Shown here: one piece after another, positions 26,101 to 34,025 of the stretch
Layout: the number at the start of each line of letters is the position of its first letter
Position numbering within the stretch: the first letter of the stretch is position 1
NCBI RefSeq assembly: GCF_005863245.1
Contig: NZ_VBUT01000015.1
Location: 1-63,367, forward strand
Origin: Nocardia cyriacigeorgica
GTDB taxonomy: Bacteria > Actinomycetota > Actinomycetes > Mycobacteriales > Mycobacteriaceae
Length of the DNA: 63,367 bases
Direction: 5' to 3'
Translations under genes and position numbers: made by a program
Notes under the pieces: model-generated
The model's input: only the letters and a program-made list of their open reading frames with translations
Database searches by the model: none
Told to the model about the DNA's origin: nothing

Positions 26101-28115
26101 AGCCCATCCGCTTCGGCACGGCCGTACCACACCGCGGCGAAGGCTTCCACGAAGCGCGCGCGCAAGCCGCCGGCCTCGGCATCGTGCGCGTCGGAACGAG
26201 CGGCCGATTCCATCAGTTCGGCGTCGAGATCCTCATCGAGCGCGCTGCGCAGCAACTCCGGCCGGGCCAGCAGGCCGAAATCGTAGATCCAGCGCTCGCC
26301 GCCGGGCTCGCCGGTCGCCGCACCGAGCTGGATCTGATACGGGCGTTCGTCCACTACCTCCACGCCGAGGCTTTGCAGGACGGGCAGCACCTGGCTCAAC
26401 GAGACGCCGGTGCCGCCGATGTAGAGGCTGAATCGCCAGGAGCCCGGCGCGGCGTCGGGCTGGCGATACAGGTGCTGGTCGATATCGCCCTCGGTGAGGT
26501 GCTCCAGCCGAGCGATATCGGCCAGGGCCCTGGCCGGTTCGAAATCCTGTTTGTAGCCCTCGGGGAAGGCATCGGCGTAGCGGTCGACCACGCCGGGGTC
26601 GAGCACCGTCGAGGTGCTGACCGCATCGTCGAGATGGTCGTCCCAGGTGTGGCTGGCCGCGTCGAGCAACCGCTGGATCCGCAGCCTGTTCTCTTCGGAG
26701 GTGTCCGCCGACGCGGGCAGCCTCCCCTGCGCGCCGGCCTCGGCCTCGGGCATGCGGACGGTGAAATACACACTGGCGAGCTCACTTTCGCTCACCCGCG
26801 CGGAGTAGTCGATCGAGACGCCGCCCAGTTCACGGACCAGGATCTCCTGCATCTCCAGCCGCACCGCGGTGGTGTAGCGGTCGCGCGGCAGGTACACCAT
26901 GCAGGCGACGAATCGGCCGAAGCCGTCCGCGCGCATGAACAACCGCACCTGCCTGCGCAGCCGGACGTTCAGGACCGCGGTGGCGGTGCGGCGCAACGTC
27001 TCGGTATCGGAGGAGAACAGTTCGGTGCGTGGGAACGATTGGATGACCTCGAGCATCCCCTGCCCGGAGAACGAGTCCAGATCGAAGCCGCTGTCTTCGA
27101 TCGCCGACCGCACCCGGCGCGAGATCACCGGGATGTCGAGCACGTTCTCGTGCACGGCGGTCACCGTGAAGACCCCGATGAACAGGTGCTGGCCGACGAC
27201 CTCGCCGCTGTCGTCGAGATCGGCCACACCGATGAAGTACGGATACACCGACCGGTGCACGGTCGCGGGCACGAGCCCCTGGGTGAGCATGAGCAGCGGC
27301 TGCTCCCCGGTGATGGCCGGGACATCGAAATCGGTGCCGACGCCGGGACGCAGCACGCCGAGGCACGAATCCGGCACGACCTCCGGGCGGGCGTCATCGT
27401 CGGCGGCCTTGCGGTAGCGGGCGTAGCCGAGCACGGTGAAATGCCCACTGGCCAACCAGCGCAACAGATTTGCGCAATCGGTCAGGTCGACCGCCGGGAA
27501 CGGAGCATTGCCGGCGGCGGCGGCCCGATCGAGTTCATCGGCCAGCGTGCTCTGCGCCGTCCGGATCGCGGCGGTATCGCCGATGACCTGACGAACGTCG
27601 TCGACCACCACCGGCATCGATGCCTCGACCCGGTCGAGGAGCGCTCGGCTGGTGGACGGGTGCAGTTGCAGATGCATCCAGCTCTCCCGCAGACCGGGAT
27701 CGCCGTTGGCGTCCACCTCGTGCGGTTTGGCGTCGATCAGGCGCCCGTCGGCGGCGCGTTCGACCTCGAAGATCGGATGGATCACCTCGCTGACGCTGAC
27801 CCCCATCCGGCTCAGCGAGGAGGTGATCGACTCCACCAGCAGCGGCATATCGTCGGTGACCACCTGGACCGCGGCGCCGAGACCGGACCCGTCGTCGGGG
27901 TGATACACCCGCACCAGGGCCCGGCCCGGACTGCGCGTCATCGCCAGCTCCAGATGCCTGCGGAAGATCTGGGTGATCCCGGTGATCGCACAGTCCACAT
28001 CGCCCGCGTCGACGTGACGGAAGTATGCCTCTTCCAGGGCGGCGAGGTCGCCGCGCAACGGTTGCGGCAACCCCGCGACCCACGCCGCACTGGACAATTC
28101 CGACGAGACCGTCAT
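23181..28115 (-). CDS. gdh: NAD-specific glutamate dehydrogenase, large type
   Basis: A very large catabolic glutamate dehydrogenase (about 1644 residues, L_180 class), matching M. tuberculosis Rv2476c in size and position. It deaminates glutamate to 2-oxoglutarate with NAD. The long N-terminal part carries ACT-like regulatory regions. The catalytic core has GGLRWSDRLEDFRTE, the lysine-rich VPVGAKGGFVVK, GDMSGDVFGNGM and NGGIGTYIK. The ATG at 28115 gives an N-terminus MTVSSELSSAAW. In actinobacteria activity is restrained by the FHA protein GarA/OdhI, not encoded here. Confidence 0.96.
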   Translation of the reverse strand: MTVSSELSSAAWVAGLPQPLRGDLAALEEAYFRHVDAGDVDCAITGITQIFRRHLELAMTRSPGRALVRVYHPDDGSGLGAAVQVVTDDMPLLVESITSSLSRMGVSVSEVIHPIFEVERAADGRLIDAKPHEVDANGDPGLRESWMHLQLHPSTSRALLDRVEASMPVVVDDVRQVIGDTAAIRTAQSTLADELDRAAAAGNAPFPAVDLTDCANLLRWLASGHFTVLGYARYRKAADDDARPEVVPDSCLGVLRPGVGTDFDVPAITGEQPLLMLTQGLVPATVHRSVYPYFIGVADLDDSGEVVGQHLFIGVFTVTAVHENVLDIPVISRRVRSAIEDSGFDLDSFSGQGMLEVIQSFPRTELFSSDTETLRRTATAVLNVRLRRQVRLFMRADGFGRFVACMVYLPRDRYTTAVRLEMQEILVRELGGVSIDYSARVSESELASVYFTVRMPEAEAGAQGRLPASADTSEENRLRIQRLLDAASHTWDDHLDDAVSTSTVLDPGVVDRYADAFPEGYKQDFEPARALADIARLEHLTEGDIDQHLYRQPDAAPGSWRFSLYIGGTGVSLSQVLPVLQSLGVEVVDERPYQIQLGAATGEPGGERWIYDFGLLARPELLRSALDEDLDAELMESAARSDAHDAEAGGLRARFVEAFAAVWYGRAEADGLNELVLRARMPWREVSILRTYARYLQQAGFPYSQTNIARVLLNYPEAARLFTDLFATRFDPDTHSTERAAELEAQVRARIDQVVSLDADRILRAILGLISATLRTNYYVTDADGRPRDYISMKVEPREIAELPKPRPQFEIFVYSPRVEGVHLRFGAVARGGLRWSDRLEDFRTEILGLVKAQAVKNAVIVPVGAKGGFVVKQPPAATGDPGADRQALGAEGVACYRTFISGLLDVTDNVDLATGAVVPPARVVRRDGDDTYLVVAADKGTATFSDVANEVAKSYGFWLGDAFASGGSAGYDHKAMGITAKGAWESVKRHFQEMGIDTQAEDFTVVGIGDMSGDVFGNGMLLSEHIRLVAAFDHRHIFLDPTPDAVSSFAERRRMFELPRSSWADYDKSLISEGGGVWDRTVKSVPISPQARQALGLADDVTALSPPELVRAILLAPVQLLWNGGIGTYIKASTESNADVGDKSNDAVRVDGNQLRVNVIGEGGNLGATALGRIEFCRNGGKMNTDALDNSAGVDCSDHEVNIKVLLDGVVSAGLLPPSERNPLLASMTDEVAQMVLRDNVSQNFLMGLSRSDAPRMLNVHRRVIDDLEQRRGLDRELEALPSEPEMKRRHEEGTGLTSPELANLMAHVKLALKGDLLDSDLPDMTYFASRLPTYFPTPLRGRFGTAIKKHRLRREILTTVIVNEVVDYGGITYAHRLNEEVGATASDSVRAFTAVTEIFGLHDIWTRIRTADTSVAIRDELELETKRTLDRASRWLLTNRPQPIAVGAEVNRYSRGVRELAPKVPGWLRGHHVTSLTDQSAELIARGAPTDLATEVYGLLNLFPLLDVIDIADITDRTGDEVGSLYYALNEHLKIDWLLEAVSHLERGDRWHALARLALRDDMYSSLRSLTLDVLSGGDPEETADEKIAYWESKNQSRLGRARAALSELFESGTHDLATLSVAARQVRSMVSGAGTQSEVSR

Positions 28116-28211
28116 TTTTTCGCCAACTCCCTCGGATTCGGTTCCGCAACAAAGTGACGCCGGTCTCGACACTAGTCCCGCACCCGGGACCGGTGGGGAA
28201 AAGCTTTGCGG

Positions 28212-29888
28212 TTACCCGCGAGTCAGCTTCCGGTGGGTGACGCGGTGCGGCCGCGCGGCTTCCGGGCCGAGGCGCTCGATCTTGTTCGCCTCGTACGCCT
28301 CGAAGTTGCCTTCGAACCAGAACCACTTGGCGTCGTTGTCGGCGTCGCCTTCCCAGGCCAGGATGTGGGTGCAGGTGCGGTCGAGGAACCACCGGTCGTG
28401 GGAGATGACCACGGCGCAGCCGGGGAACTGCTCGAGCGCGTTCTCCAGCGAGCTCAGCGTCTCGACATCCAGGTCGTTGGTCGGCTCGTCGAGCAGGATC
28501 AGGTTGCCGCCCTGCTTGAGGGTGAGCGCCAGGTTCAGGCGGTTGCGCTCGCCACCGGAGAGCACGCCCGCCGGCTTCTGCTGGTCCGGGCCCTTGAAAC
28601 CGAACGCGCTGACGTAGGCACGCGAGGGCATCTCCTGATTGCCGACCTCGATGAAGTCGAGTCCGTCGGAGACGACCTGCCAGACGTTCTTCTTCGGGTC
28701 GATGCCCGCGCGGTTCTGGTCGACGTAGCTCAGCTTGACGGTCTCGCCGACCTTCACCTCGCCGCTGTCGGGCTGCTCGAGCCCGACGATCGTCTTGAAC
28801 AGCGTGGTCTTACCGACACCGTTGGGCCCGATGACGCCGACGATGCCGTTGCGCGGCAGGGTGAACGACAGATCCTTGATCAGCTGACGGTCGCCGAAGC
28901 CCTTGTCCAGGTGCTCCACCTCGACCACCACGTTGCCCAGACGCGGACCGGCCGGAATCTGGATCTCCTCGAAGTCCAACTTCCTGTGCTTCTCGGCCTC
29001 GGCGGCCATTTCCTCGTAGCGCCCCAGGCGTGCTTTGTTCTTGGCCTGGCGAGCCTTGGCACCGGAACGCACCCAGGCGAGTTCGTCCTTGAGGCGCTTC
29101 TGCAGCTTCTGGTCCTTCTTACCCTGCACCTCCAGACGCTGGGCCTTCTTCTCCAGGTAGGTGGAGTAGTTGCCCTCGTAGGGGTAGGCGCGGCCGCGGT
29201 CGAGCTCGAGGATCCACTGGGCGACGTTGTCGAGGAAGTACCGGTCGTGGGTGACGGCCAGCACGGCGCCCTGGTAAGAAGCCAGGTGCTGTTCGAGCCA
29301 GAGCACGCTCTCGGCGTCGAGGTGGTTGGTGGGCTCGTCCAGCAGCAGCAGGTCGGGCTTGCTCAGCAGCAGCTTGCACAGTGCGACACGGCGACGCTCA
29401 CCACCGGAGAGGTTGGTGACCGGCTCGTCCGGCGGCGGGCAGCGCAGCGCGTCCATGGCCTGCTCGAGCTGGGAGTCGATGTCCCAGGCGTCGGCGTGGT
29501 CGAGGTACTCCTGCAGCTTGCCCATCTCTTCCATGAGCTCGTCGGAGTAGTCGGTGGCCATGAGTTCGGCGATCTCGTTGAACCGGTCGAGCTTGACCTT
29601 GACCTCGCCGAGGCCCTCCTCGACATTGCCGCGCACCGTCTTCTCCTCGTTGAGCGGCGGCTCCTGCTGCAGGATGCCGACGGTCGCGCCCGGGGCGAGG
29701 AACGCATCGCCGTTGTTCGGCTGGTCCAGTCCGGCCATGATCTTCAGCACGCTGGATTTACCGGCGCCGTTGGGGCCGACGACGCCGATCTTGGCGCCGG
29801 GAAGGAAGTTCAAGGTGACATCGTCGAGCACGACCTTGTCGCCGTGCGCCTTACGAACCTTCTTCATCTGGTAAATGAACTCAGCCAT
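28212..29888 (-). CDS. ettA: ABC-F translation factor EttA
   Basis: A 558-residue soluble ABC-F protein with two nucleotide-binding domains and no membrane segments. Walker A motifs are GPNGAGKSS and GPNGVGKTT; signatures are LSGGERRRV and LSGGERNRL. The charged linker between the domains (LDRGRAYPYEGNYSTYLEKK) is the P-site-tRNA interaction motif of EttA, which gates the first elongation step according to energy state. Matches Rv2477c. Confidence 0.95.
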   Translation of the reverse strand: MAEFIYQMKKVRKAHGDKVVLDDVTLNFLPGAKIGVVGPNGAGKSSVLKIMAGLDQPNNGDAFLAPGATVGILQQEPPLNEEKTVRGNVEEGLGEVKVKLDRFNEIAELMATDYSDELMEEMGKLQEYLDHADAWDIDSQLEQAMDALRCPPPDEPVTNLSGGERRRVALCKLLLSKPDLLLLDEPTNHLDAESVLWLEQHLASYQGAVLAVTHDRYFLDNVAQWILELDRGRAYPYEGNYSTYLEKKAQRLEVQGKKDQKLQKRLKDELAWVRSGAKARQAKNKARLGRYEEMAAEAEKHRKLDFEEIQIPAGPRLGNVVVEVEHLDKGFGDRQLIKDLSFTLPRNGIVGVIGPNGVGKTTLFKTIVGLEQPDSGEVKVGETVKLSYVDQNRAGIDPKKNVWQVVSDGLDFIEVGNQEMPSRAYVSAFGFKGPDQQKPAGVLSGGERNRLNLALTLKQGGNLILLDEPTNDLDVETLSSLENALEQFPGCAVVISHDRWFLDRTCTHILAWEGDADNDAKWFWFEGNFEAYEANKIERLGPEAARPHRVTHRKLTRG

Positions 29889-29960
29889 GAGCAAAGCCTA
29901 TCGGTGCGAGGAATGATGGATCGAAGCAGAGCCAGCGCCCGCGCTCGGCGCGCAGGCGCG

Positions 29961-30476
29961 TCAGGCGTCGACGGGTTCGTGGTCGGGAGTCCGGGGCGGT
30001 GCCTGCGCGGAGATCTCCGCGTCCACCTGCTGCCCGTCGCCCCCGTGCTCTCGACCATCAGCGCCTGAGTGCCCAGCAGTATTCCCCATCCCGGCCTCCT
30101 CGGCATTCGCGGCCTGCCGCCAGCGGTGCACCACCGCCGTGCACCTGGACAGATCCGGGCCGATGGCACTGGCCCGCATCTCCAGATCGCGGCGGTCGAC
30201 GCCGTCGCGGGTGCGGTACTCGTTGGTCCGCAACTGGCCGTAGGCGATGATCGGATCGCCGCGGCCGATGGATGCGTCCACGCCCGCGACCAGCTTGCGC
30301 CAGCAACTCACGGTCAGGAACAACGTCCCGTTGTCCACCCATTCGCCGGAGCTGCGGTCGAGCCTGCGTGAGGTGCTGGCCATCCGGAACGTCAGCACCT
30401 GTTCCCCGCCCGGCAGTTCCCTGATGACCGGCTGCGTCGCCACGGTCCCCACCACTGTCGACATCGCCTCGTACAT
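29961..30476 (-). CDS. ssb: Single-stranded DNA-binding protein (second SSB)
   Basis: A 171-residue SSB. The OB fold occupies residues 1-110 (TVVGTVATQPVIRE; WRKLVAGVDASIGRGDPIIAYGQL). The C-terminal tail is acidic/Pro-rich but ends DHEPVDA and so lacks the classical DDDIPF tip of the replicative SSB. This marks it as the secondary SSB (Rv2478c/SsbB type), probably acting in recombination or competence-like roles. The ATG at 30476 follows AAGGGG. Confidence 0.9.
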   Translation of the reverse strand: MYEAMSTVVGTVATQPVIRELPGGEQVLTFRMASTSRRLDRSSGEWVDNGTLFLTVSCWRKLVAGVDASIGRGDPIIAYGQLRTNEYRTRDGVDRRDLEMRASAIGPDLSRCTAVVHRWRQAANAEEAGMGNTAGHSGADGREHGGDGQQVDAEISAQAPPRTPDHEPVDA

Positions 30477-30798
30477 GTGTCCACCCCTTCGTCGACTCCC
30501 CGGACGCCCGGCGCTGTGCCGGTCGCGTGTTGCTCGCGCGTCCGACGGACGGTGATCCGATCGCCGTCGGCTGCGGTGCTGGATGACCTCCGCGAGCAAC
30601 GTCCCCAGCATGCGCCCGAATCGGCACCGCCGACAGAGCGAAAGCCGCGCTTGTGGATAACTCGCAGTGCTGTGAACAGCGGATGTTCCGCATGATGACG
30701 GCTCCCGCATGGCCGTGCGCATCGACTCGACGGTGCGGCGCACAGCAGCCCGGCCGGTGCAGAACCTCGCTACCCGAGCTCGGCGCTGTCCAACGCGC
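30477..30798. other. Intergenic region upstream of ssb
   Basis: About 320 bp holding the ssb promoter and the 5' side of the threonine dehydratase end. No gene, strong hairpin or repeat is supported. Confidence 0.3.
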
Positions 30799-31767
30799 CT
30801 AGATCGTGGTCAGATCGGTGTTGGCACCACAGAGCACCACCACCGGCCGCTCCCCCGCCGCGGGCACGTACACCCCGCTGCGGATCGCGGCCAGCGCGGT
30901 CGCCCCGGCCGGCTCCACCACCAGGCGGAACTCCCGCCACAGGTATTCCCGCGCGTCCGCGATGGCGTCGTCGGTGACCAGCACCGATCCCACGTCGTAG
31001 CGGCGGGCGATATCGAAGGCGATGTCGCCGATCCGCGAGGCTCCGAGCGCATCGGCCGCGATGCTGGCGACCTCGACCTCTACCGGGCGCCCCGCGGCCA
31101 CGGCAGCGTGCAGCGTCGGCACCCCTTCCGGCTCCACCCCGATCACCCGCTGCCTGCGTCCGAGCGCGGCGGCGATACCGGCGACCAGGCCACCACCGCC
31201 CACCGCGACCAGCACCGGCGGACGGCCACGGACCTGCTCCTCGATTTCGAGCCCGACCACACCGGCGCCGGAGACCACCGCGGGCAGGTCGTAGGCGTGC
31301 AATTGCAGGGCGCCGCGTTCGATCGCGAGCTCGCTCGCGTAGCCATAGGCCTCGGCGTAGGTGGTGCCGTGCCACAGCACCTCGGCCCCGTAGGACCACA
31401 TGGCGGCGACCTTCGTGTGCGGCGCCGACTCGGGAACCACCACCGTGCACGTCTTGCCGAGTGCCGCGGCCGCGAGCGCGGCGGCGATCCCCGCGTTGCC
31501 ACCGGAGGCGATGACGACGTGCTCGATACCTTCGCCCGATTCCAGCAGCGCGTTGAAACTGCCGCGCGCTTTGAACGTGCCGCCGTGCTGCAAGTGCTCC
31601 AGCTTGAGCGTGACGGGCACCGGTCCGTCCGGGCCGGTCACATCGGTGTGGAAGACCGGCGTGCGGCGGATCCGCCCGGCCAATCGCCTGCGGGCCGCGC
31701 GCACGTCCGAGCGATACACCCGGGCGAACGGCCGTTGCCGTGGCGAGGACGTCTTCTGATCGGTCAT
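30799..31767 (-). CDS. Threonine/serine dehydratase-like PLP enzyme
   Basis: A 322-residue fold-type II PLP enzyme. The Schiff-base lysine is in GTFKARGSFN, the phosphate-binding glycine loop is GGGGLVAGIA, and SGGNAG binds the substrate carboxylate. There is no C-terminal regulatory ACT domain, so it is the catabolic or racemase-like short form rather than biosynthetic IlvA. It overlaps the CopD/CtaG gene by four bases, so they are cotranscribed. Confidence 0.88.
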   Translation of the reverse strand: MTDQKTSSPRQRPFARVYRSDVRAARRRLAGRIRRTPVFHTDVTGPDGPVPVTLKLEHLQHGGTFKARGSFNALLESGEGIEHVVIASGGNAGIAAALAAAALGKTCTVVVPESAPHTKVAAMWSYGAEVLWHGTTYAEAYGYASELAIERGALQLHAYDLPAVVSGAGVVGLEIEEQVRGRPPVLVAVGGGGLVAGIAAALGRRQRVIGVEPEGVPTLHAAVAAGRPVEVEVASIAADALGASRIGDIAFDIARRYDVGSVLVTDDAIADAREYLWREFRLVVEPAGATALAAIRSGVYVPAAGERPVVVLCGANTDLTTI

Positions 31768-33803
31768 TTGCGTACCGCCCGGTCTCGTTGGGCGAGTTCG
31801 GCGAACATGGCATTGTGCGCGGCGAGGTCCGCGTCGTGGTCGCGTTCGGCGGCGCGGTCGGTGCGCTGGGCCAGCCGCTGATCACTGCGCGACCACTGGA
31901 TCAGCAACGCCAGCATCACCACCACCAGCGGCACTTCACCACTGGCCCAGGCCAGGCTGCCGCCGGTGCGCTGATCGCCGAGCAGGTCGGTGTTCCAGTC
32001 CAGGCCGAGGCTGCGGTAGAACCACCCGCCGAGCACTGTGGTCGTACTCATCAGGGCCACACCGAAGAAGGCGTGGAACGGCAGCGAACCGAACACCATG
32101 CCCAGCTTGGTCAGCGGCTGCACCTGCCGCGGCTTGGGATCGATCCCGATCACGACCCAGTAGAAGAGGTAGCCGCCGAGCAGGAAGTGCAGGTTCATCA
32201 ACAGGTGTGCGGCGTGCGAGTCGACGAAGTTGTCGAAGATGCCACCCAGGTAGAGGGCATAGAAGCCGCCGACGAAGATCACCGACGCCACCACCGGCTG
32301 GGTCAGCGCCCGCGAGACCGGATTGTGCACCGCCGCCAGGATCCATTCGCGCGGACCCGGGACACCGCCGCGCCCGGCGGGCGGCAGGGCACGCAGGGCC
32401 AGGGTCACCGCACCGCCCAGCGCCAGCAGGATCGGCACCAGCATCGACAGCGCCATATGCGCGCCCATGTGCACGCTGAACATGGCCGGCCCGTACCGGC
32501 CGACGCCCGAGGACGTCGTGAACAGCAGGATCACACAGCCCGACAGCCAGGCAATGGTCCGCCCGATCGGCCAGGCGTCGCCGCGCGCGTGCAGCCGCCG
32601 GACCCCGAGCAGATACAGCACCGCGAGCACGATCGACACGGTTCCGAAGATCAGATCGAAGCGCCAGTCGAACAGCAGCCGCGTCACGGTGGGCGGTCCT
32701 GCCAGTTCGTAGCCGAGTTCCACCTCGACCGGGGTCGGCACGGTGCGCGGCGGCGGTGGCGGAGTGCGGCCGAGCCCGGCGGCCAGGCCGATCGTCGCGG
32801 CGAAGATCAGCACCTCGACCGCGGCGAAGCGGATCAGCGCGGAACGATCCTTCGGGTCGGCGGCCAAGGCGGGTAGCGCCGCGCGCCGCTGGAAGAAGCC
32901 GAACACGCCGAGCACGATGAGGGCGGCAGCCTTGGCCAGCACCAGCCGGCCGTAAGTGCTGGTGAACAACTCGTCCAGCGGTACACGCACCCAGGAATTG
33001 ATCACGCCGCTGGCCGCGATGACGATGAACGCCACCGTCGCGATCCCGGAGAATCGGCGCGCGGCGATATCGGTGTGGGTGCCGTCACGCAACGCGTGCG
33101 CCAGCACCGCGACGAGTCCGCCCACCCAGATCGCCGCCGAGATCAGGTGCAGGATCAGGCTGTTGGTGGCCACATCGTGTGACCCGCCGGAGGAGGAATG
33201 GCCGGTGAACGCCAGCGGCATCATGGTGGCGATCGCGGCGCCGAACATCACCGGCGTCCAGCCCCAGCGCAGCGCCAGCCGGCAGCCCACCGCGACGATC
33301 AAGGCGAAGATCACCGTCGTGCGCCACGCGCCGGCCAACGCGACCTGATCGATCGCACCCCACAGGTCCGCCGGCGCGAGTACCTCCCGCACGGGGCGGC
33401 CGGTGGTGTCCGACACCGTCAGCGGCACCAGCAGCGCGGCACAGCAGGCCCAGGCCAACGCCATATTCGAGGCCCTGCGCACCGCGCGATAGCCACCGAC
33501 GTCGAGCAGTCCGCTCGATTGCGGAGGGATGAGGAACGCGGCGAACAGCAGCGAACCGACGGTCAGCGCGGCGAACAGATCCGACAGCGCGCGCACCGCG
33601 GGCATGCCGTAGGTGGTCAGCGGCCCGGGATCGGGGATGCCGAGCAAGGTCAGCGCCTCGGCCGCCGACAGCCCGACCACCAGTGCGGCGACCACCGCGG
33701 TGATCGCACCGGCCAGCACACCCAGCGCCGCGAAGGTCGTCCCCGAGCCCGGCCGAGAGACCTCGGCATCGGTTTCGGTGGACGGGCCTTGCGGTGACGA
33801 CAT
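31764..33803 (-). CDS. CopD-CtaG fusion, copper handling / oxidase assembly
   Basis: A 679-residue polytopic membrane protein. The N-terminal half is CopD-like (copper-resistance D, with HLISAAIWVGGLVAVLAHAL) and the C-terminal half is the caa3-type CtaG family (MFSVHMGAHMALSMLVPILL and SHAAHLLMNLHFLLGGYLFYW). The fused form is common in actinobacteria (Rv0102-like) and is linked to copper supply for cytochrome oxidase. It has about 15 membrane segments. Translationally coupled to the PLP enzyme. Confidence 0.9.
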   Translation of the reverse strand: MSSPQGPSTETDAEVSRPGSGTTFAALGVLAGAITAVVAALVVGLSAAEALTLLGIPDPGPLTTYGMPAVRALSDLFAALTVGSLLFAAFLIPPQSSGLLDVGGYRAVRRASNMALAWACCAALLVPLTVSDTTGRPVREVLAPADLWGAIDQVALAGAWRTTVIFALIVAVGCRLALRWGWTPVMFGAAIATMMPLAFTGHSSSGGSHDVATNSLILHLISAAIWVGGLVAVLAHALRDGTHTDIAARRFSGIATVAFIVIAASGVINSWVRVPLDELFTSTYGRLVLAKAAALIVLGVFGFFQRRAALPALAADPKDRSALIRFAAVEVLIFAATIGLAAGLGRTPPPPPRTVPTPVEVELGYELAGPPTVTRLLFDWRFDLIFGTVSIVLAVLYLLGVRRLHARGDAWPIGRTIAWLSGCVILLFTTSSGVGRYGPAMFSVHMGAHMALSMLVPILLALGGAVTLALRALPPAGRGGVPGPREWILAAVHNPVSRALTQPVVASVIFVGGFYALYLGGIFDNFVDSHAAHLLMNLHFLLGGYLFYWVVIGIDPKPRQVQPLTKLGMVFGSLPFHAFFGVALMSTTTVLGGWFYRSLGLDWNTDLLGDQRTGGSLAWASGEVPLVVVMLALLIQWSRSDQRLAQRTDRAAERDHDADLAAHNAMFAELAQRDRAVRK

Positions 33804-33948
33804 ACGACTGAGGGTAGTCGGCAGCGCCGACCCGGCGTGCCCGGCCCGGCGCCTGTCTCCCCTCCCGCGCCACCCCTCGCCAGAGCTGGACGGTCGCTAT
33901 ACTTTCCGCTGGACACCACGGCCGAAGTCGGCCATGGTGGAACCCACT

Positions 33949-34025
33949 GCCTCCGTAGCTCAGTTGGATAGAGCAAGGGCCTTCTAATCCCTAGGTCGCA
34001 GGTTCGATTCCTGCCGGGGGCGCCA
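33949..34025 (+). tRNA. tRNA-Arg (anticodon TCT), CCA encoded
   Basis: Acceptor stem GCCTCCG/CGGGGGC, anticodon loop CTTCTAA, T loop TTCGATT, discriminator G and an encoded CCA (34023-34025). The innermost anticodon-stem pair is C-T. The 3' half is overlapped by the serine recombinase reading frame on the other strand. Confidence 0.93.
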